Shown: positions 34,667 through 42,882 of the stretch, in pieces
How positions within the stretch are numbered: position 1 is the stretch's first letter
Layout: the number at the start of each line of letters is the position of its first letter
Origin: Terrimonas_B sp041743125
Lineage (GTDB): Bacteria; Bacteroidota; Bacteroidia; Chitinophagales; Chitinophagaceae
Length of the DNA: 64,000 nt
Direction of reading: 5' to 3'
Assembly: GCA_041743125.1 (NCBI GenBank)
Contig: JBGTNK010000045.1
Span: forward strand, 1 to 64,000
Notes under the pieces: model-generated
The model's input: only the letters and a program-made list of their open reading frames with translations
The model's database searches: none
What the model was told of the DNA's origin: nothing
Translations under genes and position numbers: made by a program

Positions 34667-37600
34667 ATGATGTTACCTGTTATTACAAAAAGGATAATCT
34701 ACTTATTATATAATAGAGTTTGCTACCTAAAACTGTTCATTGTCCTGGCAGCGTTTTATTCCTGTAAGCACACGGGATCAAAAAATAGTTTATTTACACT
34801 TCTTCCCTCATCCCAAACAGGTATTGACTTTTCTAACGATTTGTCTTACAACGAAGAATTTAATCCTTATACATTTCGTAATTTTTTTAATGGAGGTGGG
34901 GTGGCCATTGGCGATATAAATAATGACGGATTAGCGGATATTTTTTTCTGTTCTAGTCAGCAATCAAATAAGCTTTTTCTAAATAAGGGAGATTTAAAAT
35001 TTGAAGATATTACTATAGAATCAGGTGTAGCATCAGATAGCGTATGGTCAACCGGCGTTACCATGGTGGATGTAAATGGCGATGGATGGATAGATATTTA
35101 TGTTTGCAAGTCTGGTGAAATAAAAAGCAGAAACCGCAGCAATTCGTTATATATTAATAATGGTCCATCTTCTTCAGGCCAGGTAACATTTTCTGAAAAA
35201 GCGAATGAATATGGCCTGGATAATAAAGGACTTTCCACCCATGCGGCTTTTTTTGATTATGACAACGATGGAGACCTGGACTGTTACCTCCTTACCAACT
35301 CGTTTCGCTCAGTAGGTAATTATGACATTGTTAAAGATCAGCGGACCATACCCGATTCGCTGGGAGGAAACAAACTTTATCGCAATGATGGAGTTCCCGT
35401 TTCACTCCCGTCTGGTGAACTGACCGGAGGCTTTGTGGATGTAACATACACAGCAGGTATATACAGCAGCATGATTGGATTTGGGTTGGGCGTTACCATA
35501 TCAGATGTTAATAACGACGGCTGGCAGGACATTTATGTGTCCAATGATTTTTTTGAAAAGGATTATTTATACATAAATCAGCAGGATGGGAAATTTAAGG
35601 AAATGGGGGAAGAAAGTATCCGGGAGATGAGTATGAATTCCATGGGAGCCGATATCGCGGATATAAATAATGATGGTTTCTCTGAAATATATGTTACAGA
35701 TATGTTTCCGCAAGAAGAAGGCCGGGTGAAAACAAAAACTGCATTTGAAAGCTGGGATAAATATCTATCCAATATAAATAATGGCTATTACAAACAATTT
35801 GTGCGGAACGCTTTGCAACTGAATGGTGGAGCATCAGGGAATTTGGAGGATAGGCAACATAAGAATGTTTGGTTCAGTGAGATCAGCCGGTATGCAAATG
35901 TATCTGCTACCGACTGGAGCTGGGGGGCATTGATTACGGATCTGGATAATGATGGTTACAAAGATATTTTTGTAGCCAATGGCATTTACAAGGACATCAC
36001 TGACCAGGATTATATACAGTACACAAATAATGCATATGCTGATATTCGTCAGCAAATCATCAATAAAGAAAAAAATATTATTACAAATCTCATTGATTTA
36101 ATTCCTTCCAACCCCATACCCAATTATGCTTTTAGTAATAATGGCGACCTGACGTTTACCAATAAGGCGGGTGAATGGGGGTTGGCTGAACCTTCGTTTT
36201 CTAATGGTTCGGCTTATGGGGACCTGGATAATGATGGGGATCTGGATTTGGTGGTGAACAATGTGAACATGCCATGTTTTGTGTATCGCAATGAGAGTGT
36301 GCAGCAGCACCCGGAGAATAAATTTTTAAAAGTAACGCTGCAGGGAGAGGGGAAAAACAAATCGGGTATTGGCGCAAAAGTAACGGTTCATTATAATCAT
36401 CGGCTTGCTTACCAGGAACAGATGCCGATGCGTGGTTTTGAATCAACGGTAGACAGCCGTTTGAACTTTGGCCTGGGTAAAACGGAGAAGATAGATTCAG
36501 TAGTAGTAATATGGAATGGCGGGCAAAGAAGTATTTTAAAAGATGTGCAACCCAACCAGCAGTTAATTATTAAACAGGCCGGCGCTATAGCATCGGAAGG
36601 CTTCAATAAGCAACCGGTGGCTGCCACAGCGATCTTCACGCAGAGCAAAACAAACTACGGCCTTGACTTTATTCATAAAGAAAATGACTTTGTAGATTTT
36701 GACCGTGACCGGCTCATCTTTCACATGCTCTCTACGCAAGGTCCCCGAATGGCGCGGGGTGATGTGAACGGCGATGGCCGGGAAGATATTTATATAGGGG
36801 GAGCCAAAGACCAGGCGGGAGCCTTGTATGTTCAAAGCAAAGGGGGCAGTTTTATCAAAAGCAATGAAACCCTGCTGGCACAAGATGCAGTGAGTGAAGA
36901 CACGGATGCCTTGTTTTTTGATGCTGATGGAGATGGAGATCAGGATTTGTATGTATGCAGCGGTGGCAATGAGTTTTCCCCCAATGCCACGGCTTTAATA
37001 GACCGGTTATATATCAATGATGGCAAAGGCGGGTATAGCAAATCTGCGCAGGTATTGCCATCTTATATATTTGAGAGCACCAGTTGTGTAAGGGCAGGGG
37101 ATTATGACGGCGACAATGATATGGATCTGTTTGTGGGCGTAAGGCTGACACCGTTCCGGTATGGATATCCGGGCAAGGGATATATATTAAACAACGATGG
37201 TAAAGGGGTCTTTACCGATGTAACAGAAAAAGTGGCGCCGGAACTTAAATTGGCGGGTATGGTGACCGATGCGGCATGGTTCGATTATGACAAGGACAAT
37301 AAAGCCGACCTGGTGATAGCCGGAGAATACATGTCGGTAAAAATATTTCACAATGAAAACAATACCCTCAAAGAAACAACAGCGGCCGCGGGATTAAGCA
37401 AGACCAATGGCTGGTGGAACCGGCTGGTGATAGCAGATATAAACAACGATGGTTATCCCGATATCATCGGGGGCAATCATGGACTGAACTCGCGGTTCAA
37501 AGCATCGCAGGCAAAACCAGTAAGTATGTATGCGGGAGATTTTGCCAGTAATGGAACGGTGCAACAAATAGTAACCTGCTATAATGGTGACAGTTCCTAC

Positions 37601-38116
37601 CCGATGCTTTTACGGCATGACCTGGTAGCTGTGCTACCATACCTGAAGAAAAAATATTTACGATACGAGCATTATAAGGAGCAAACGATCACCGATATAT
37701 TCAGCCCGGAGCAGTTACGGGAGGCCGTGCAGGTAGATGCCTATAAAATGGAGAGCAGTGTGTTCATCAACAATAAGGATGGAACGTTTACGCCCAGGGC
37801 CTTACCCACCGAAGCGCAGTTATCACCCATGTATGGCATAGTAGCTGAAGATTTTGATAAAGATGGGAATATCGATATACTGATGGGCGGGAACTTTTAC
37901 CAGTCAAAACCAGAAACAGGGATATACGATGCAAGCTATGGGGCATTACTAAAAGGTGATGGCAAAGGCGGTTTCAGCGCCCTGGCAGCCCGGCAAAGCG
38001 GTATCAATATCAGGGGGGCTGTCAGAGATATGATGGTATTAGGAATTGCCAACAGGAAAGTGGTACTTGTCTCAGAAAATAATAATGCGCTCAAATTATA
38101 CAATTGGCCATTTTAA
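34667..38116 (+). CDS. FG-GAP/VCBS-repeat lipoprotein with ASPIC/UnbV domain
   Basis: About 1149 residues. The N-terminus has a basic and hydrophobic stretch and a likely lipobox (FYSC), so it is an envelope lipoprotein. Thirteen calcium-loop motifs of the form DxNxDGxxD or close variants can be read: seven in the first half (such as DINNDGLADI and DVNGDGWIDI) and six in the second half (such as DVNGDGREDI and DFDKDGNIDI). Between them lies an ASPIC/UnbV-like segment with RLNFGLGKTEKIDSVVVIW (about 605-623). This suggests two seven-bladed-propeller-like halves. Such proteins often accompany SusC/SusD in Chitinophagaceae; their role, perhaps glycan or protein binding, is not established. Base composition rises from AT-rich in the first half to clearly more GC-rich after about 36150. 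A TTG at 34652 is an alternative start. Confidence 0.9.
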   Translation: MMLPVITKRIIYLLYNRVCYLKLFIVLAAFYSCKHTGSKNSLFTLLPSSQTGIDFSNDLSYNEEFNPYTFRNFFNGGGVAIGDINNDGLADIFFCSSQQSNKLFLNKGDLKFEDITIESGVASDSVWSTGVTMVDVNGDGWIDIYVCKSGEIKSRNRSNSLYINNGPSSSGQVTFSEKANEYGLDNKGLSTHAAFFDYDNDGDLDCYLLTNSFRSVGNYDIVKDQRTIPDSLGGNKLYRNDGVPVSLPSGELTGGFVDVTYTAGIYSSMIGFGLGVTISDVNNDGWQDIYVSNDFFEKDYLYINQQDGKFKEMGEESIREMSMNSMGADIADINNDGFSEIYVTDMFPQEEGRVKTKTAFESWDKYLSNINNGYYKQFVRNALQLNGGASGNLEDRQHKNVWFSEISRYANVSATDWSWGALITDLDNDGYKDIFVANGIYKDITDQDYIQYTNNAYADIRQQIINKEKNIITNLIDLIPSNPIPNYAFSNNGDLTFTNKAGEWGLAEPSFSNGSAYGDLDNDGDLDLVVNNVNMPCFVYRNESVQQHPENKFLKVTLQGEGKNKSGIGAKVTVHYNHRLAYQEQMPMRGFESTVDSRLNFGLGKTEKIDSVVVIWNGGQRSILKDVQPNQQLIIKQAGAIASEGFNKQPVAATAIFTQSKTNYGLDFIHKENDFVDFDRDRLIFHMLSTQGPRMARGDVNGDGREDIYIGGAKDQAGALYVQSKGGSFIKSNETLLAQDAVSEDTDALFFDADGDGDQDLYVCSGGNEFSPNATALIDRLYINDGKGGYSKSAQVLPSYIFESTSCVRAGDYDGDNDMDLFVGVRLTPFRYGYPGKGYILNNDGKGVFTDVTEKVAPELKLAGMVTDAAWFDYDKDNKADLVIAGEYMSVKIFHNENNTLKETTAAAGLSKTNGWWNRLVIADINNDGYPDIIGGNHGLNSRFKASQAKPVSMYAGDFASNGTVQQIVTCYNGDSSYPMLLRHDLVAVLPYLKKKYLRYEHYKEQTITDIFSPEQLREAVQVDAYKMESSVFINNKDGTFTPRALPTEAQLSPMYGIVAEDFDKDGNIDILMGGNFYQSKPETGIYDASYGALLKGDGKGGFSALAARQSGINIRGAVRDMMVLGIANRKVVLVSENNNALKLYNWPF

Positions 38117-38125
38117 AAAACAAAA

Positions 38126-38800
38126 ATGAAAACATTAATTATTGCCGGTTTTATCTTAACGCGTTTTTGTTTAAACGCACAACAGCCAATAATGCAACCC
38201 TTATTCAATGGTAACAATTTGGATGGCTGGTACAGTTACTTAACTACAAAAGGAAAAGATAATGATCCTGAAAAAGTTTTTAAAGTAGAAAATGGTTTGT
38301 TGCATATCAGCGGGAAAGAATTTGGTTATATAAGTACCCGGAAAACTTTCAGCAATTTTCACCTGGTAACAGAATTTAAATGGGGAGAAAAAAAATTTCC
38401 TCCGCGGGACGCCGATACCACTAAAAGAGATAATGGAATTTGCTTTTATATGCCACTGTCTGAAAAAGATTTTGTATGGCCTAAATCCATTGAGTGCCAG
38501 ATACAGGAGGGTGATGTGGGTGATTTCTGGATGATAGATAGTACCACCGTTGTTATTGATGGTAAACGAACCATACCCAACAATTTTACCAGGGCAAAAA
38601 AGAAAATCGATAATGAAAAGCCTCATGGGGAATGGAACCGGGTGGAGATAACTGCAGGTAATGGTAAGATCACTTATATAGTAAACGGGATGATAGTCAA
38701 TCAGGCTGAATCATCATCTTTGAGCGAAGGGAAAATATTAATTCAGTCTGAAGGTGCTGAAATATATTTTAGGAAAATTGAAATAACGGAATGGGAATAA
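38126..38800 (+). CDS. 3-keto-disaccharide hydrolase family (DUF1080) protein 1, exported
   Basis: A 224-residue protein with a signal peptide (about residues 1-18, ending LNAQQ) and a single concanavalin-like beta-sandwich domain of Pfam family 3keto-disac_hyd (formerly DUF1080). The opening LFNGNNLDGWYSYL, then YISTRKTFSNFHLVTEFKWG, NGICFYMP and GEWNRVEITAGNGKITYIVNG are typical. The family includes enzymes that cut 3-keto-glycosides by hydrolysis or elimination. It starts 9 bases after the FG-GAP gene and shares the locus with a second copy and a GMC dehydrogenase that could make the 3-keto substrate. Likely periplasmic. Confidence 0.9.
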   Translation: MKTLIIAGFILTRFCLNAQQPIMQPLFNGNNLDGWYSYLTTKGKDNDPEKVFKVENGLLHISGKEFGYISTRKTFSNFHLVTEFKWGEKKFPPRDADTTKRDNGICFYMPLSEKDFVWPKSIECQIQEGDVGDFWMIDSTTVVIDGKRTIPNNFTRAKKKIDNEKPHGEWNRVEITAGNGKITYIVNGMIVNQAESSSLSEGKILIQSEGAEIYFRKIEITEWE

Positions 38801-38880
38801 ATAATTGGATGATCCAATACCAATGCCGACCTTAATGAATTATTTTCAAATGATTTTTTTGATTTAAACCCCAAACAAAA

Positions 38881-39648
38881 ATGAAAAGAATTATTATTTT
38901 AACCACTTTATTTGCAACAATTTTTGGTGTGATAAATGCACAGCAAAAGGGAAAACCTGAGGAAACAGAGTTTTATTCTCCCGTGCCAGCCGTAGTAACT
39001 CCCGGTGCTCATTTCAGCAATGCTCCTTCTGATGCCATTATTTTATTTGATGGAAAAAATCTTGATCAATGGGTAAATACGAAAGACTCTACTCGTGCCA
39101 AATGGGTGTTAGGTGATGGCGCTATGACGGTCAATAAAGGCACCGGTGATATTCAAACCAGAAGTTCTTTTACCGATTTTCAATTACACATAGAATACCT
39201 GATACCTGAAAACATAACCGGGTCGGGACAGGCCCGCGGCAATAGTGGAATTTTCCTGGCAGCGCTTCCATGGGGAGCGGGTGGATATGAACTGCAAGTA
39301 CTGGATAATTACAAAAATACAACTTATGTAAACGGGCAGGTGGGTAGTATGTATAAGCAGGCAATTCCCCTGGCAAATGCATGCAAAAAACCCGGGGAAT
39401 GGCAGACCTATGATGTGATCTGGACGGCGCCTAAATTCAGTAAGGAAGGAATCTTGACTTCTCTTGCCCGGGTAACAGCTTTTCATAACGGTGTTCTTGT
39501 TCAAAACAATACCACTTTATTAGGTGATACACCTTACATTGGCCAGCCATCCTATCGGGTACATGGACCAGCGCCTATCAAGTTGCAATCACACGGCGAT
39601 AAGAGTGAGCCGATCAGTTACAGGAATATCTGGTTAAGGACATTGTGA
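38881..39648 (+). CDS. 3-keto-disaccharide hydrolase family (DUF1080) protein 2, exported
   Basis: A 255-residue paralogue of the preceding gene product, more typical of the family in sequence. After the signal peptide (about 1-20, ending INAQQ) come ILFDGKNLDQWVN (about 55-67), WVLGDGAMTVNKGTGDIQT, SGIFL, GGYELQVLDNY (about 140-150) and PGEWQTYDVIWTAPKF, ending YRNIWLRTL. The two copies are only distantly similar, which suggests different substrates or different steps. It lies 80 bases after copy 1 and 266 bases before the GMC oxidoreductase. A role in cleaving 3-keto-glycosides in the periplasm is inferred from family and context. Confidence 0.92.
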   Translation: MKRIIILTTLFATIFGVINAQQKGKPEETEFYSPVPAVVTPGAHFSNAPSDAIILFDGKNLDQWVNTKDSTRAKWVLGDGAMTVNKGTGDIQTRSSFTDFQLHIEYLIPENITGSGQARGNSGIFLAALPWGAGGYELQVLDNYKNTTYVNGQVGSMYKQAIPLANACKKPGEWQTYDVIWTAPKFSKEGILTSLARVTAFHNGVLVQNNTTLLGDTPYIGQPSYRVHGPAPIKLQSHGDKSEPISYRNIWLRTL

Positions 39649-39914
39649 GGCAAGGAGCTTAGTGAATGAAGATTGTGATTCCTGGTATTGAACATTTTTG
39701 TTGATGGTTAAATAAACCTTTCCAAAAAAAAGCACCAGGACTATGCATGTTTTGCATATCAAACAACAGTTGACGTTTTGGAAAATTTGCAGCAGGTAAA
39801 TGAGTATACAGTTTAAGATTTTATGTCTTAGTGGAAAATGGATTACATAAAAGCAAAGAATGATTATATCCGGAACCAACAATTTATAATCTATTTCAAA
39901 ATAAATTTTCAATC

Positions 39915-41594
39915 ATGGCAAATACATATGACGCTATCGTAATAGGCTCCGGTATCAGCGGAGGATGGGCAGCCAAAGAACTGTGTGAAAAAGGACTCAA
40001 AACTTTGGTGCTGGAAAAAGGCAGAATGGTGAAGCATATTACGGATTATCCCACGGCCAATGCTGATCCCTGGGATTTTCCTAACAGGGGACAACTTACT
40101 CCTGACGAAATGAAAAAACACCACGTTCAGATACGAAGCGGATTTGTTGGAGAATCGAACAAGCATTTTTATGCTGATGACCTGGAAAATCCTTATGAAG
40201 AAGTTAAGCGTTTTGACTGGATCCGCGGCAACCAGGTAGGCGGTCGTTCACTGATATGGGGTAAACAATGTTATCGGCTTAGCGACCTGGATTTTGAAGC
40301 CAATGCAAAAGAGGGGATTGGAGTCGACTGGCCTATAAGGTATAAGGATATTGAAAATTGGTACACATACGTGGAGAAATTTGTTGGCGTAAGCGGTCAA
40401 AAAATGGGATTGCCGCATTTACCTGATGGGCATTATCTGCCACCCATGGAATTGAATACATTGGAGAAACATGTAAAGTCAAGAATTGAAAAAGATTTTC
40501 CCGGCAGGTATTTAACCATTGGCCGGGTGGCTCACCTAACAGAACCGTTAAATGGCCGCGGACAATGTCAATACCGTAACCGGTGTTCAAGAGGTTGTCC
40601 TTTTGGTGCATATTTCAGTAGTAATGCGGTTACATTACCTGCTGCAGAAAAAACCGGCAATCTTACTATCCGGCCTTATTCTATTGTGCACTCTGTTATT
40701 TATGATGATACCAAAGGAAAAGCTACAAGTGTTCGTGTAATTGATTCCGAAACAAAACAAGTAACGGAATTTTTTGCTAAAGTAATTTTCTGCAACGCTT
40801 CAACGCTGGGCTCCTCATTTATTTTACTTAATTCAAAATCCAGTCGTTTCCCCAACGGGTTGGGTAACGATAGTGGTGAACTTGGGCACAACCTGATGGA
40901 TCATCATTATCGCATTGGCGCTACTGGAAGTTATGATGGGTTTGAAGACAGGTATTACCAGGGCCGGCGCCCCAATGGAATATATATTCCACGGTATAAG
41001 AATCTTGATGAAAAAACAAAAACAAAAGACTTTCTGCGTGGATTTGGATACCAGGGATCTGCCGGCAGGGGCGGTTGGTCAAGAGGGGTTAACGACTCCG
41101 GGTTTGGAGCAGAATTTAAGGAAGGCCTGGCAAAACCGGGTGGATGGGGAATGTTTCTTGTTGGCTTTGGAGAATGTTTGCCTTATCATGAAAACAAGGT
41201 TACATTAAATGAAGCAATCAAAGACAAATGGGATCAGCCTGTTTTATCTATAGATTGTGAATTTAAAGAAAATGAAATAGCTATGCGCAAACACATGGCT
41301 AATGATGCTAAGGAAATGCTGGAAGCATCAGGATTGAAAAATGTAAATGTATTTGATAATATGGGCGGACCAGGTGTAGGTGTGCATGAAATGGGAACCG
41401 CCCGGATGGGCCGGGATCCAAAGACTTCTGTACTGAACGGAAATAACCAGGTTCACAATGTGCCCAATGTGTTTGTAACTGACGGCGCCTGCATGACTTC
41501 TTCATCCTGCCAGAATCCTTCTATTACTTATATGGCTTTAACAGCAAGGGCTGTTGATTTTGCTGTATCTGAAATGAAGAAAAGAAATATCTGA
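39915..41594 (+). CDS. GMC-family FAD oxidoreductase with Fe-S motif (glucoside 3-dehydrogenase / gluconate 2-dehydrogenase large-subunit type)
   Basis: A 559-residue flavoenzyme. The FAD-binding motif is IGSGISGG at 10-17, with VLEKGR near 32-37. Cysteines at 218, 224 and 228 (CX5CX3C, in QCQYRNRCSRGC) look like the ligands of a 3Fe-4S cluster, as in FAD glucose dehydrogenases with a small subunit. The C-terminal active site has VHEMGTARMG (catalytic His) and SSSCQNPSITYMAL (catalytic Asn). It has no signal peptide of its own; the next gene encodes a Tat-type small subunit that could carry it out of the cytoplasm. With the two DUF1080 proteins upstream, oxidation of glycosides at C3 is the most likely reaction, but gluconate or other polyol oxidation cannot be excluded. 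No cytochrome c partner is encoded nearby. Confidence 0.92.
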   Translation: MANTYDAIVIGSGISGGWAAKELCEKGLKTLVLEKGRMVKHITDYPTANADPWDFPNRGQLTPDEMKKHHVQIRSGFVGESNKHFYADDLENPYEEVKRFDWIRGNQVGGRSLIWGKQCYRLSDLDFEANAKEGIGVDWPIRYKDIENWYTYVEKFVGVSGQKMGLPHLPDGHYLPPMELNTLEKHVKSRIEKDFPGRYLTIGRVAHLTEPLNGRGQCQYRNRCSRGCPFGAYFSSNAVTLPAAEKTGNLTIRPYSIVHSVIYDDTKGKATSVRVIDSETKQVTEFFAKVIFCNASTLGSSFILLNSKSSRFPNGLGNDSGELGHNLMDHHYRIGATGSYDGFEDRYYQGRRPNGIYIPRYKNLDEKTKTKDFLRGFGYQGSAGRGGWSRGVNDSGFGAEFKEGLAKPGGWGMFLVGFGECLPYHENKVTLNEAIKDKWDQPVLSIDCEFKENEIAMRKHMANDAKEMLEASGLKNVNVFDNMGGPGVGVHEMGTARMGRDPKTSVLNGNNQVHNVPNVFVTDGACMTSSSCQNPSITYMALTARAVDFAVSEMKKRNI

Positions 41595-41620
41595 TCATTT
41601 TAAATGAAATATAATTTTTT

Positions 41621-42217
41621 ATGAAAAGAAGAGAAGCACTTAAAAAAACATTGCTGGCAATGGGATATACTATTTCTGTTCCATCGGTGATAAGTATTTT
41701 TAATAGTTGCAATAGCAATCCATCACAAACATGGCAACCCCAGTTTTTTTCAACTGACCAGGCTGATGTAATAAGTGAACTGGCAGAGACTATTTTGCCA
41801 AAAACCACCACACCCGGCGCTAAGGATCTGCATATTGACCGCTTTATAGACAGGATGATCAGCCAGGTATATTCTCCGGAAGACAAGCAGCATTTTTTAA
41901 AGGGAATGGATGCCTTTGAGGAAAAAGCTAAAGAATTAAATGGCAAGAGTTTTTTAGATTCATCGCCAGAGCAACGTATTAGGCTATTGACTAAGTTGGA
42001 ACAGGAAACCGAAAAATCGCCGGGATCTGTTTGGGGTTTCGGCTTGAAAAAAGAGCCGGGTAAATTTCCCTTTTACCGAAAAGTGAAAGAATTGACCTTA
42101 CTGGGCTACTTTACCGCTGAAGAAACAGGCAAAAAAATGCTGGTATATGACCCTGTGCCTGGTCACTATCTAAGCGATATTCCTCTTACTCAGGTTGGTA
42201 CTATTTCTTTTGAATAA
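41621..42217 (+). CDS. Gluconate 2-dehydrogenase subunit 3 family protein (Tat small subunit)
   Basis: A 198-residue protein of the gluconate 2-dehydrogenase subunit 3 family. A twin-arginine start (MKRREALKK followed by a hydrophobic stretch to about residue 27) marks it for Tat export; a Cys follows at about 30 (FNSC) and could be lipidated. The family part has FFSTDQADVISELAETILPKT near 46-66 and the C-terminal KFPFYRKVKELTLLGYFT near 148-165. These small subunits escort a GMC-type flavoprotein through the Tat system and help hold it at the membrane. It lies 26 bases after the GMC gene. Last gene of this locus. Confidence 0.93.
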   Translation: MKRREALKKTLLAMGYTISVPSVISIFNSCNSNPSQTWQPQFFSTDQADVISELAETILPKTTTPGAKDLHIDRFIDRMISQVYSPEDKQHFLKGMDAFEEKAKELNGKSFLDSSPEQRIRLLTKLEQETEKSPGSVWGFGLKKEPGKFPFYRKVKELTLLGYFTAEETGKKMLVYDPVPGHYLSDIPLTQVGTISFE

Positions 42218-42227
42218 GCTATGGGTA

Positions 42228-42245
42228 TTCTTAACGGGTTAAGAA
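42228..42245. repeat. Perfect 18-base palindrome behind the GMC operon
   Basis: TTCTTAAC, a 2-base GG centre, then GTTAAGAA. It begins 11 bases after the small-subunit stop and is followed by a partial repeat (GGGTTAAGA at 42251). There is no T run, so it is either a weak terminator or a protein-binding site for the metal-receptor genes downstream. Confidence 0.35.
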
Positions 42246-42471
42246 ATAGGGTTAAGATTTCTAAAGAAAGTATAAAAAGTTTTCCAGGACGAGTAAACCA
42301 CATCTTTGCAATAAAATTGCCCCGGGAGAAGTTTAAGGTTATTTGGTGCATAGTGTCAAGCTTTTATGCGCACCTGTAAAATATCAAATACCCGGCGTCT
42401 TATATATTGGTTGAATGGGACCAAATAAAAGTTGAACAGCAGGCGTACATTTTTCTTTTCTTTGCATAACA

Positions 42472-42807
42472 ATGAGAGCCCCTTCTCACATTAACCGTGG
42501 TATAGCTATCCTTCTTTTGCTGATTTTTTTTCAGCAAACAGGAGCCGTGCTGTATATTCATAACCTGGTTCATGAAAAGAATGCGTCAGCCCAAAATGCC
42601 GAAAATAAGGAGAGTAAGACAGGTGAGGTTTCTTTTTCCTGTAATTGCATAGACAATTTTTTGATACCTTATATTGAACCGGGTGACCCTTGTATCTCTC
42701 AAAAATCTGCGGCATATATTACTTATCATACCAGCAATTCGCCCCACGTATTTTTAGTTTCACCCATATTCTTTTGCCGCCGGGGACCTCCTGTAAGCCA
42801 TATCTAA
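42472..42807 (+). CDS. Small Cys-containing secreted protein upstream of TonB receptor
   Basis: A 111-residue protein with an N-terminal hydrophobic segment (about residues 9-26) and a soluble part with a short Cys/His-containing region: HNLVHEK near 30, SFSCNCIDN near 54-62 and PGDPC near 70-74. The end FFCRRGPP resembles a family of small proteins often encoded just before TonB receptors in Bacteroidota. I do not know a named function. The gene sits 75 bases before the receptor gene and on the same strand. Metal binding or metal-linked regulation is a guess from the Cys residues and the type of receptor. Confidence 0.7.
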   Translation: MRAPSHINRGIAILLLLIFFQQTGAVLYIHNLVHEKNASAQNAENKESKTGEVSFSCNCIDNFLIPYIEPGDPCISQKSAAYITYHTSNSPHVFLVSPIFFCRRGPPVSHI

Positions 42808-42882
42808 ACTTTCCTGATTCCCGGCCCATGGCCGGAGCATTTACTTATTTTTATTTTACTCCTTTTTTATTTGCATTTTCCC

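Noticed and set aside
42421..42471. Possible promoter TTG-N22-TTTCTTTG before the Cys-containing small protein
   Set aside because: The -7 match is imperfect and would put the transcription start almost on the ATG; kept out of the feature list.
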